NCBI GenBank assembly: GCA_037447655.1
Contig: JBBHKE010001777.1
Location: 57,501 to 120,879, forward strand
Length of the DNA stretch: 63,379 bases
Source: Zygnema cylindricum
Taxonomy: Eukaryota > Streptophyta > Zygnematophyceae > Zygnematales > Zygnemataceae
Reading direction: 5' to 3'
Shown here: in pieces, positions 52,958-63,220 of the stretch
How the letters are laid out: each line of letters begins with the position of its first letter
Position numbering within the stretch: the stretch's first letter is position 1
The notes under the pieces: generated by a model
What the model saw: the letters and a program-made list of their open reading frames with translations, nothing else
The model's database searches: none
Told to the model about the DNA's origin: nothing
Program-made: the position numbers and the translations under genes

Positions 52958-54022
52958 TGTTGTTCATAGCCCTTTTCAGCCATGAATGTACCCTCGGAAG
53001 CACCACAGACTACCCCAAAACAGCGTCCTTTGATTCTACTCAGAATTCTACATAATAAACAAACCAAGCTGGAACTAATCAACTAGATATTTCCTAAAAG
53101 AGTTAGTATTCCCACCAAATTTCATATAATAATACCAAACCGAATAATCAGAACACTCAGTCAAAGTTGCATAAAACAGCTTGTCATAACTTTGATAAAA
53201 TTGACCAACTTCACAATAAAGCCCCAAGAAAATCAGACACACAACAGGTCTGCAAATATGCCACAATATTCCCAATACAAAGAGGAACCTACATGCAAAA
53301 TTTTAGATAATTCTGCCAATAGAACTAAGAGCAATTCCCAAATGAAATTCCCAAAAAGGAGCAGAAACAGTTTCTGTCCAAAAAGTTCCTAAGTCTGGAA
53401 ATGACTAAGTCCTACAAATATACACTACAGCTTCCTACTAACTGTACGGAGGCATACCAGCCGTACGTAATTCATCATACACCTCCATTAATGTGAGTGT
53501 ACCTGAGATCTACATAAATAATTAATACACAGGACAAAACATTGTTAAATATTTACAAGTCTTTCGAATTCCGGCAAACGAATCTGGCAAAATAAATATC
53601 ATGTGATGGACGCGTTTTCGCGTCCCTAATCAAAATAATCCAACTGACAGCGCTGACTTCCGTAGCTCCGGCGGCGTCCGATTCATCAAATGTCGCCCGT
53701 CGCATTTTGTTTCGTACGTGCGACATACATTTCCATCCGAGTCGATTATCTAACGTCGGATCGCTTCGCGATCCGCCGTCCATTTCCTTTTAAGCAAACC
53801 GTACTTTTGTCTATGTGTCTTCACGTCACTTGAATTCCAATTCCGTACGTGCCAATAAACTTAGTACCTAGTACGCAAGCAGCTATGGTTTCGATGTGAC
53901 CAGCACAGCATGGCAGCATAATATCTTTATCACACACGCTGCTATTGCTGCGGTGTTACCATAGAAGTATAGCAACATAGCAATGTCATATAGAGAGGAC
54001 TAAAGGTTTCCTAAAACCAACA
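52958..54022 (-). repeat. 5' LTR of Q
   Basis: 1065 bp. On the minus strand starts TGTTGGTTTTAGGAAACC and ends GGGCTATGAACAACA. Right edge meets CTCCA and then the integrase frame of P. Confidence 0.9.
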
Positions 54023-54027
54023 CTCCA
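54023..54027. repeat. Target-site duplication of Q, right copy
   Basis: CTCCA, identical to 48288-48292. Confidence 0.9.
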
Positions 54028-54830
54028 TAGTCTACTTCCTAAAAACAAAGTATGAAACACCAACTTACTTCAAAGAATATAAAGCGTGGAGTGAGAAGTT
54101 GCATGGAACCCCAAGATTGATGATGGGGGAGAATATACCTCTAACCAGTTTTGAGGAATACCTGAGAGATGAGGGAGTTCAGCACCAAAAAACTGTACCA
54201 TATAACCCGGAACAAAATGGGGTAGCTGAAATATTGAACCAAACACTAAGAGATAGTGTATGTAGTATGTTGGCTGACAAGAAAATATGAAAGAGATTTT
54301 GGGCAGAAGCCATGAATTCTGCCAATTACATTAAAAATAGAGTCCTTACCTCAGCTGTAAAAGGAATGACACCTTATGAGAAATGAGTTGGAAGGAAACG
54401 AGATATCTCACACCTTAAAGTATTCGGTAGCCAAGTTTACAGTCTTGATACGGATAAGAAAAACTAGAAACTAGATGCTAAAGGCAAACATGGATACTTT
54501 GTAGGATATGATGAGGGTGCAAAGGGATATGGAGTCTGTGACTTAGCAAAGCAAGTTTTTTTTTTGGTCAAACACCAAGTTGTCATGGATGAAGGGAAGT
54601 CATTTGACCCCTTCAAATATACCAAAAAGATAAAAATCCGTTTTGTGTCTGAAAGCGAGGATAGTCCTGCCTTTCCCGAAAAGGATATGAGTGAAACAGT
54701 GATTGCAGATCCAAGGGAGATCCAAGATACAGGAGATCTACCGGACACCTCACATATTTTTATAGACTTCAAGGAGACAGAAAAAGAGGGAACTAGAACC
54801 AGCTTCCATGAATACGGTAGCCGATGAGAC
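54028..54830 (+). pseudogene. Copia element P, integrase C-terminal half
   Basis: Resumes YFLKTKYETPTYFKEYKAW and WSEKLHGTPR; the second catalytic region (normally RSDNGGE) reads LMMGENI, so the Asp is lost. EQNGVAEILNQTLRDSVCSM keeps the Glu. SANYIKNRV and ISHLKVFGSQVYSLD follow, then an acidic linker. Three in-frame stops (54288, 54387, 54465). Confidence 0.8.
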
Positions 54831-54970
54831 AGTAAGGAGAAACCAGAGACTTCCATCCATTCCAACTTCAGAGTTTGAGGGAGGGAGAAGGAGCAGCAAA
54901 AAGGATTCAAGAGAAATAGGCTGCTCATAAGGTAACTAAATTATCTCATCCTGGTGAGCCTCAGTCATAC

Positions 54971-56640
54971 TTGGAGGCAGTGAATAGCCCAGAAAAAGAA
55001 AGATGGATTACAGCCATAAATGATGAGATGGCTTCCATCATGGAAACAAATACTTGGGAACTAGCGAACTGTCCTCCAAACAAAAAACCTATTAGCTGTA
55101 AATGGGTATTTAAACTAAAACTGAATCCAAATAATACCATTGAGAGATATAAAGCTCGTTTGGTAGCAAAGGGGTTCACCCAAAAAAAGGGGATTGACTA
55201 TGAGGAGACGTTTGCTCCAGTTGTTAAGTTCCCATCAGTAAGGATTCTCCTCAGTCTAGCAGCAGTAGAAGACATGGAAATTCATCAGATGGATATTAAG
55301 ACCGCATTTCTCAATGGTGAGTTAGAGGAAGAAATCTTCATGCGGCAACCAGAGGGATTCGTGGAGAATGGGGAAGAGAGCAAAGTCTGCATGCTCATAA
55401 AGTCCTTGTATGGACTTAAGCAGGCTCCCCGACAATGGAATAAAAAACTAGATGAGTTTCTCACTAGTCTGAGATATATCCGATCAGCTCTGATCATTCT
55501 ATCTATATGGACTTAAGCACGCTCCCCGACAATGGAATAAAAAACTAGATGAGTTTCTCACTGGTCAGGATATATCCGATCAGCTCTGATCATTCTATCT
55601 ATATGTTTGAGGATGCGAATGGTGTGATTTTTATTGAAATTTATGTGGATGATCTGCTGGTGTTTAGTGAGTCTTTGAAAAAGATCAATAAATTAAACAA
55701 AGATCTTAAAAGCAAATTTGACATGAAGGATTTATGGGAGGCAAAATACATTTGGGAATCCAAATGGAAAGAGATAGGGGGAAAAGGATTATCAGACTTA
55801 CTCAGAAAGAAGCAATAGGTAATATGCTTCGGAAATTATTGATGGAAAAGGCTAACAATTGTACCACTCCCATGGACTTGAAAAAAATTAGTGATGGGAG
55901 TGTAGAAGGAGGAGTGATGATCTTAGATGATGAGATAAGTCTTGAGGAGAGAGAGTTTATGAAGTCTATCCCTTATAAACAGGTCGTAGGAAGTTTGATT
56001 TATTTTATGAACTGTACCAGGCCAAACATAGCGGCAGCAGTTGGAGTACTCAGTAGGAGTATTTAATGACCATAGGAAGAGAGACTGGGAGGCAGCCAAG
56101 AGAGTCATGAGATATCTGGTGGGAACCAGAGAGTTATGGTTGCATTTGGGAGGGGAGCACACTGACATCACTACTTGGAGTGATGCCAGTTATGGGGACG
56201 CACCTATGAGAAGATGCACTTCTAGGTATGTGTTGTATGTGGGGGAAGATGCTTGCTATTGGAGCAGTAAGCAACAAAAGGTGGTTGCTCAGTCTACTAT
56301 GGAGGCTGAGTACATGGCCTCTTATTTTGCTCTGAAAGAGTTGATGTAGGTTAAGTCCTTGTTGCAATGACTGGGGTATATGAAGAAGGGGGTGCATGAA
56401 GTGTTTTGTGATAATCAAGTTGCCATTCCAATTGCAGCTAATCCAAAATATCATTTCAATGCTAAGCATATGGACATAAGGTTTAGTTTTGTGAGAGAAA
56501 AAGTTGAGAATAAGATCGTGAATGTTGTATATAAATCAAATGAAGAAATGCTGGGTAATATGATGCCAAAGCCAGTGCCTTCTCCCAAGTTGAAATATTG
56601 TCTAGAATAGTGTGGACTGAAGTTAAAGTTAGACTAAAAA
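54971..56640 (+). pseudogene. Copia element P, RT and RNase H
   Basis: RT: TWELANCPPNKKPISCKWVF, ARLVAKGFTQKKGIDYEETF, MDIKTAFLNGELEEEIFM, KSLYGLKQAPRQWNKKLDEF, then an imperfect tandem duplication with 97-bp period (55411 and 55508) that breaks the frame, IYVDDLLVFSESLKK with an intact YVDD box, a frameshift near 55740, and IYFMNCTRPNIAAAVGVL. RNase H: TTWSDASYGDAPMRR, QKVVAQSTMEAEYMA, CDNQVAIPIAANPKYH. Polypurine AAAAGGAG precedes the LTR. Confidence 0.85.
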
Positions 56641-56650
56641 TTAAAAGGAG

Positions 56651-57640
56651 TGTTGAAATTACTGGATTTATATAGTATTTTCTAGGTCTAAATAGTTTAG
56701 TACAAATAGGAAAAGAAAAAAGCGGACAGCCGGCCTCCACCTCCTCTCTCTACCCACCATACTTGTTGTAGTCACTGAGGGATAAAGAGGGTGGTTGAGC
56801 CATGGTTGTCCTAGCTCAGTAGGCAGGACTAAAGAGTGACTTATGTCACTCTCAACAAAAAGTTGAGTTTGGCAGGACTCGAACCTCTGACCGGCAGAGC
56901 GCGACTCTAACCAGTCTGGCGTAGAAGTTCGCTAGGATACATTAGGTTTGATAATTATTTAAACTGTGTTAAGACCATTAATTTGATTAATGAAATGACG
57001 ATCGAAATAACATAGAACAAAGTGTTACATAGTGCGAACATTATCTCGCACGAAACAAATGAATCGGACATTTGTTTCGACGGCCGACATTTAATGTTGG
57101 ATTTAATCCGACGGCGTATATCACTGCTGAAATTGCGAAATGGTCACTTTGGCGTTTATGGACGTGGCATGACATGGCGCCACGTGAAGGGATAACATTT
57201 GGTCACAGGAATTTCGGGGAACATAAAGACGAGTTAAAAGTGTACACAGGTCGTACAAAAAGTACATCGGTCGTAGTATCTTTATGTACTCTACGGTCAT
57301 TTGATTGGTTCGTACATCACTAGATAGGGGTTGTGAGAGGGGTTTAGGACTTAGAGAATTTGGTAGGTAGTGACCTCTCTCCCTTTGAGAGATTGTATAG
57401 ACTTGGCATTTTTGCTAGCTCATAATTAATCGGTTGGTTGGCCGTTTTCAGTGATTCTTTTTGCTACGGACTCAGAGGAGTCCATGCTGCACAGGGGTGT
57501 AATCAGACTATCAGTTTGCTCTCTTGGGCAGCACTGTTTGTGGCTTGAAATTGGTTAGTTAAAAACTATCTAGAATGGCTTCCTGAATTCTGTAGTCCAA
57601 TCGAGGACACAGAATTGCAAAGTAGGCTAAACTTAGTCTG
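56651..57640 (+). repeat. 3' LTR of P
   Basis: Starts TGTTGAAATTACTGG right after the polypurine tract. The end is estimated near 57640 by alignment with the R LTR (about 170 bp past GATTCTTTTTGC). TTGTATAGAC near 57395 may be the TATA box. Contains an antisense tRNA-like segment at 56805-56935. Confidence 0.65.
56805..56935 (-). ncRNA. tRNA-like segment in the P LTR (antisense to the LTR)
   Basis: On the minus strand ACTGGTTAGAGTCGCGCTCT then AGAGGTTCGAGTCCTGCC: an A-box-like and a near-perfect B-box (GGTTCGAGTCC). The T-stem is imperfect. On the plus strand TCCTAGCTCAGTAGGCAGGA also looks like a tRNA 5' half, so two tRNA-like pieces may lie head to head. Confidence 0.5.
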
Positions 57641-58260
57641 TACCAAAAAGGGCTACCGCAACCAGGATTTCATCCTGGTACCTACCATCCTTCAAATTAG
57701 CTGGTAACCGTTAGCTCTATCCTATAACCTAGGACGAATGCAAGACACTAACCAATCTGGATGTGACAAATGTCCCTATTATGGTGTTGTCGTACAATGT
57801 ACGTACAGAATGTACTCTGGCACCAGTACTTTCTTGTACGATACAGTCCTTTGATTGGTCCGTACCTCAGTACTAGGGGATTTAGAGAGGGGTTTACGAC
57901 TTAGAATATTTTGGGTAGGTAGACGCCTCTCCCAGAGAGCATCTTGTATAAAAGGCAAACTTTGGCCAGCCATAATTATGAACTCTGGTGACCATTTTCA
58001 CTGATTCTTTTTGCTGCCGACTCAAAGAAGTCCAAGCTACACAGGATTGTAGTTGGTCAGACTATTTGCCTGCCAGGGTGGCTGCATTTCTTAAGGAAAT
58101 TCAAAGTGGGTGAATGTGTCCAAAACTCATATTCCAACTTTGCATTCTGTGGTGGATCTGAGCACACAAAAAGTGTTATATCACAGGGGTGAAGCTGTAA
58201 TGGGGTTTTGATTGTCAAGGGGTCAATCACTTGGGTTTATATCAAGTTGAAGTCAGCACT
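57641..58260 (+). repeat. Second, 5'-truncated LTR of the P/R family
   Basis: ACCAGGATTTCATCCTGGTA, then CGTACAATGTACGTACAG, GCCTCTCCCAGAGAGC, GTATAAAAGGC (TATA) and GATTCTTTTTGCTGCCGACT align with the inner two-thirds of the R and P LTRs. It directly follows the P LTR. No primer site or coding sequence follows. The right end is uncertain. Confidence 0.55.
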
Positions 58261-58495
58261 ACCTAGATTAGCTTCTTTTGGATCTGCGAATTTGGTAGGG
58301 GGTGGACCCTTTAGAATTTTAGTGTTCTGTATAATTTTGTACCCTATAACTTTCTGGCGGTGATCAGTACAGTACTATAATATAGGCTATTCGTATAAAT
58401 TAGGGACTTTCCTACATTTTTAGAACAACTAAGGGTGAAGTTCCATCAGACGTTTTTGTAATCGTACTACCAACTCTACAGACCGGGTTGATTCA
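58261..58495. other. Intergenic, nothing recognised
   Basis: No motif on either strand; ends at the TCA flank of C2. Confidence 0.3.
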
Positions 58496-59233
58496 GGGTA
58501 GAATTCCATTAGGCGGTCCCAGTAAATGTACAGACAAGTCTATTGCCAGCGTATACTGGAAGTCCGCTCCATTCTGTCGGGTCTCCGCTCCATTCTGTCG
58601 GGTCTGTAACAAACCTTCCTCAATTATGATTGGCGCCACATAGGCTAGATTCCAGATTCAGAAAATCTTAAAAAAATCTACAAAAAGAAAGTCAGGACGA
58701 CATATTCGTACGACCGGAGGAAGTAAATGATTCGTACGTAAAGTTTGCAGCCGGATTTTGATTTTGAAGATGGAAACCAAAATTTTGAAATGGAATGGCA
58801 AAAAGACGCCGCAAACTTTGAAGGTCGCGGTAAAATTTGAATGTCGGTGGATGTTAGACGGAGCGTGCAAGGATACTTACGATTCACCTGCATCCAGCGT
58901 GGCAGGTGGCACATGGCCTGTAGGACGTGTAGGCTTGTGATCGCTTGTTCAAAGTGGGTATTTTTTTGCTTTTTCACGTGTACCAATAGTACACGACCAG
59001 TATCGTGCAACTCTCCTCGCGTGGAGAGTATCTTCACACTGGACGATGTGCGCTATTGCTTCAGGGATCTCAAAAAGTGAAATATCCAACGGTCACGAAC
59101 TTCGCCTACATCGTTAAAGCCTCCCAACATGTTTCGTCTGACAAAAAAAAAAGGTACGGATTTGTACTGCACCGTACGAAAACGTACGGCGTCCAATAAC
59201 GAACCCCACTTTTCGTATAATGGAATTCTACCC
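58496..59233. mobile_element. Transposon family C, copy C2
   Basis: 738 bp, terminal inverted repeats GGGTAGAATTCCATTA / TAATGGAATTCTACCC, flanked by TCA left and TGA right. Full-length match to C1. A 26-bp internal duplication CTCCATTCTGTCGGGTCT is seen at 58560-58600. Coding remnant: IFVRPEEVNDSYVKFAAGF and, further on, HPAWQVAHG and FLLFHVYQ, separated by stops and frame changes. Confidence 0.75.
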
Positions 59234-59236
59234 TGA

Positions 59237-59852
59237 ATCGATGTTCCATCACGAAGAGTCTATAATCCACGTGTTCTAAATTGACTGGCACCACGCAAGC
59301 TACGATCCGATATTGAATATCCTTAAGATTTTTAGCACCGACAAACTTAACTTCAAATCTTCACTTGCGTACCATGTACCGCGTACGAGTAATCAATCTT
59401 CACTTGCGTAAAATGCCGCAATGGCAATCATACCCAGAACTTTCATACTTTTGGATTTGTACGCCACCATTTTAGGTTTCTTGTTTTTAACATAACAAGT
59501 CTTCACGAAATAGTGTGACGAACAAAGGTCTTGAAATAGAGTGACAGGAGATACCAATTCCATTATTTTCGGTTGTATTTTGAAGCCGCGGTCAATGCAA
59601 AATTCTCGGTTTTCGTTGAGCATCCCACCGCGTCATAACAGTCCACCGTCGCAATTTTCTTTTTTTCACCCAACTCCCTCGGTATGTTGTATTAGAAAAA
59701 ATGAAGTGAATGCCTCGGATCAACATCCGACAGTCATTATTACCTCCCAAATCTTCGAAGAGTGTTGGTAAGATTCTTTGTAATGTTGTTTTTCGTAAAA
59801 AAACAAAATAACCGGTACGGTTTAGTACGGATAGTCGCGGATTTCTCTAAAC
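59237..59852. other. Intergenic, nothing recognised
   Basis: Short frames on both strands (59393-59623 minus, 59541-59771 plus) lack motifs. Confidence 0.35.
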
Positions 59853-61056
59853 TACACCGCCAATCGCTATTAGAGTGTTGTTCCATTACGTTGTCTCAGT
59901 AAACGTCAAAAAATCGTTTATAAAGCGAACGTTCCATTGTGTCGGCTCAGTAATCAACATTGTATTTACGTGGCAAAATGTGACTGGTCCACGTAAAAAA
60001 TGAATGCAATTCTGGTAATCTTCAAAGAATCTCTGACAACAAATTGTGACCACATATTTGTACTAGCGAAGGTAAAAAGTCGCTCGTACGACGCATTGAA
60101 TAAAATCTGTACGAGCGGACAAAACTTAAGATTTGTTATGCGTACGAAAATGTCAGAATGGTTACTGGATGCCAACGGAAGCGTGAAACAATATTCTCTG
60201 TCAAAGATTTTCTTGCGGCTTCCGGTGGCCTCCCATCCTCCTTGGCGGAAGGCACATGTCATATGCGACGTGTACCCACCTGGTCGCGCGGTCGTGATGG
60301 ATATTTGTTTACTTTTCCACGAGGCACAATGTTATTCGTTCAGGCGTTTAGAATTGACCTACTCCGGGTCACTTGTTGCGAGCTGAAAGTCTCAGACGAT
60401 GGCGTATCCGATTTTGCATCCGACGGTCCACGTCTACGCCCATAAACGTGGAGAATCAAATCACTCATTCAGTAGGCTAGTTTTTTTGTCATTTTTATTT
60501 TTTTGGTACGGCAATGTACGTAACAGTACGACTTTCAGTAAACAACGACATTTTTCCCCTAATACCATCATGCTTTTTAATTTATCTTGCCTTTCTTAGA
60601 GTAAAGGAATAAATAGCGTAAAGAAAAAATTAGTGTTATTAACGCTAATTGAGAAAAAAAAAATCCAAAAAAAACATATATACCAATTAATCTCTAACTC
60701 TAACTTGGGTTTTCTCGAATAATAAATGCCCACCGTATTGATGTCTACAACAATATATGTATCCGTACAGAATCTGACAATTCGTACGCCAAAATCTATA
60801 TTCGAGTTTAAGGCTTTTCCAACTCACATTCATTCGCTTGGTAAATACTGACTTTTTATACATTTGTATTTCAAAAGTACATTTGGTACGGAAACCCCGC
60901 ACATTACACATATAAATATACGGTAATTTAACGCTAAAAAAAGAACCCTAAAAGGCGTAAAGGAAAAAATAGAATTATGGATTGTATTTCAAGTTTTTTT
61001 TTTTTTTAAAGGGCACCGAATTAGCGTTATTTACACCAATAACGATTGGCGGTGTA
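59853..61056. mobile_element. MITE family A, copy A6, carrying a nested family C element
   Basis: Ends TACACCGCCAATCGCTATTA and AATAACGATTGGCGGTGTA form an inverted repeat. Removing 59877-60595 leaves an element of about 480 bp that aligns with A4, so the large size is due to insertion of C3. Confidence 0.7.
59877..60595 (+). mobile_element. Transposon family C, copy C3, with the longest shared ORF remnant
   Basis: 719 bp inside A6, flanked by TTAGAGT on both sides (59870-59876 and 60596-60602). The open frame 60000-60386 (128 codons) is the least broken version of the family's ORF: HIFVLAKVKSRSYDALNKIC, SGQNLRFVMRTKM, GSVKQYSLSKIFLRLPV, SHPPWRKAHVICDVYPPG, ICLLFHEAQ. C4 shares NKIC/DKIC, GxxxxF, SVKxY, SKIFxRLPV and SHP; C1 and C2 share IxVRPExVNDSYVKF and HxAWQVAHG, xFLLFHVYQ. 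I do not recognise the family. Whether it is a transposase remnant or a captured host gene is open. Confidence 0.6.
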
Positions 61057-62300
61057 CCTCACTTTTCGGCTGAAGAAACGTTACCCTTAGTTGACTTACA
61101 AGAGTTCACGAAGTAAGAAAGCACTCTACATAGAGACTTGTTTGCCTTTAGCCTCATAAGTCTAGTATTTATGTTTTAATTTCTTGTTTTATGCGGCGAC
61201 CTTAATTGACTGCCTTTTTTTGGAGTATGTATGTCCCATATTGGATTGTATGCCTCGTTCCAATAGAAGATCAGCAAGGAGCTTTTAACATGTTAATTTA
61301 TTTGAAACCATAATGAGCCATGTGGCGAAAAAATGTTTAGTGTAGCTGATTAGTATATGAAATGGTGAACATTGAATCACCAATAAACCAATAAACACTA
61401 AATAGCGATTTTCGGGACTAAGAATCTCCAAACCATATCTTGGAAAGATCGTATCTGATTGGGAAAAAAAAAGTAGCGCAGCTGAACAGCTCGCGTACAT
61501 TTACGCTTCAATAATGTTTCCACTTGTAAAATATTTTTTTCGAAAAGAGTAACAAATTGTTACATTTTCTGCACTTTTAAAAGCTCATTTTAACTCCACC
61601 CAGTTTGTGATGTTGTCATGTTCTAAGGCAGAAACAATATTTGGATTCTACCGGTGGGATGCATCTTGTGAGAAATTGTCATCTTTTAGACTTGTTCAAG
61701 TTTTAGCATGTATTGGGTGTTCTTTCAGAGCACATTGCGTTTTTCATAATATTTTATGTGTTGATAAAAGGATCACGCTTAAATGATACTATTGGAGGAG
61801 GTTGTCACCATATTTCACACGTGGAATTGGGGAAAATAGTGAATTCGCCAAATATTGGGATGCACCAATATCGATATTGTGATTTTATCAACATCCATAG
61901 CACTTCCTATTGTATCAGTTGCATGATCTGCTTCCTAAGTGTGTCTGGTTAGAAATTTATCCGTGCACTCCGCTGCCTTATTTTGTGATGGTGATGTGTT
62001 AGACACTTAAGTTTATAAAACAATTAAGTCGAAACGTTCAATTTTATTTTCCAAATTGTGTTGTGTATGATTTGGCACCGTCCAATCGAAGTTGTTTGCT
62101 CAACTTTTGGCTTAACATCCTTTCAATTCGCTATGTTCGAAAACTTTACATTTATCGATTAGTTGTTGTGATATTGGCAACTTATTGTCAAAGGCGTTTT
62201 CTTATCGCTCGATCATTCGAAACATCGTGATAAATCGAGTGTGGATTTACTCGATGAACAACACTACTAAATGATGACGATGAGTGATTAATAGTCAACG
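61057..62300. other. AT-rich, intron-like or intergenic
   Basis: No gene recognised. The frame 61713-61952 (79 codons) has no motif. A T-rich acceptor-like sequence TTTTTGTGTTACAG precedes 62312. Confidence 0.35.
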
Positions 62301-62305
62301 TTTTT

Positions 62306-62905
62306 GTGTTACAGCTGTGTTTTTGGGAAGGAAAAAGTGCACCTTTATTGGCGATACAACGGATTGAAGTTGTTTTGCTCGACAGTGCCCCCGTCTTATT
62401 GTTTATTTATTGTTATGTTATTTATTTTTTTGGCGACCCCTCGCTCCAGCTGCCACCTTGGGTTGGTCGCCTCCCCACGGAGGACTGTGTGCAGCACTGC
62501 TGGAAGGAGCGCTACCATGCACACCTCAGTGTTGCGGATGCCTTTATCACTATGGCGGTAGAGATATTGGGTTGCTTGGAGGTTGCTTTGGATGAGTTCC
62601 TCTGTACTTGTGGTCGGCGTTACTTCGAGAGGAGGGGGCCTTGGGAGCCCTCCCGCTTCAGTCCTTTGCGTTTATGCGGCTTTACTGCGACTGCAAGTCT
62701 TCATCCTCTTTCCATCTGCGATTGTTGTTGTGGATCATTGTTGTGTTCCGGAACTCCCTCAACATGCTCTGCCGCGCTCGACGGATTTGAGGCGTTGCTT
62801 TTAGTGGTCTTCAGCTGTTTTGAGTTTTGCTTAGGTTGTTTTTGTACCGGGTGCGCCACTCTGTTGTTGTTTTTGTGCTTGCTGTTCATCCCAATGTTGG
62901 GTTAG
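62306..62905 (+). CDS. Unassigned 199-codon ORF, Cys-rich
   Basis: Open from 62306 to a TAG at 62903-62905 in DNA that is clearly GC-richer than its surroundings (62430-62780). The first part includes LQLPPWVGRLPTEDCVQHCW and FITMAVEILGCLEVALDEFL; the second half is Cys/Leu/Phe-rich (LLLVVFSCFEFCLGCF) and could be membrane-associated or simply T-rich 3' UTR read through. A splice acceptor at 62311 would make it a terminal exon rather than a gene start. I do not recognise it. Alternative: an unannotated repeat. Confidence 0.3.
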   Translation: MLQLCFWEGKSAPLLAIQRIEVVLLDSAPVLLFIYCYVIYFFGDPSLQLPPWVGRLPTEDCVQHCWKERYHAHLSVADAFITMAVEILGCLEVALDEFLCTCGRRYFERRGPWEPSRFSPLRLCGFTATASLHPLSICDCCCGSLLCSGTPSTCSAALDGFEALLLVVFSCFEFCLGCFCTGCATLLLFLCLLFIPMLG

Positions 62906-63220
62906 CCTTGTTTGGGTGCTAGTTTTTTTTTCACTGTTTTTTCATATAATTTGCTACCCGCGCTCAGTTTTTCAGTTTCGTTGTCGCCTTTCTACTTTTT
63001 TTCCCATGGACTCTGACGGTTTACCATCATGCTTTCTTACTGTTCCCTTTTTTAAGCTTCTGACTCTTTCATTATTGTTCAGATTTGCGGAATGGTCAAA
63101 GTGTTTGTCTTCATTAATAGACTGTGATCTATAAACTGGTTCTAACTGCCATTGCAATAACTGCCATTGCAATAGTGTGTAGGCAATGTATATCCTGTCT
63201 TTAATCTTGCGAGAATACAG

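Larger units (their letters stand above)
48293..54022 (-). mobile_element. Gag-only LTR element Q, inserted in P
   Basis: 5730 bp in minus orientation, flanked by perfect CTCCA duplications and bounded by TGTTG...CAACA. 5' LTR 54022-52958, primer site, gag with one zinc knuckle, about 600 bp of non-pol sequence, polypurine tract at 50989-50977, 3' LTR 50976-48293 (enlarged by a nested insertion). No protease, integrase, RT or RNase H motif lies in the 1981-bp interior, so Q is a non-autonomous element of the kind called TR-GAG and must have been moved by another copia element. Confidence 0.85.
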
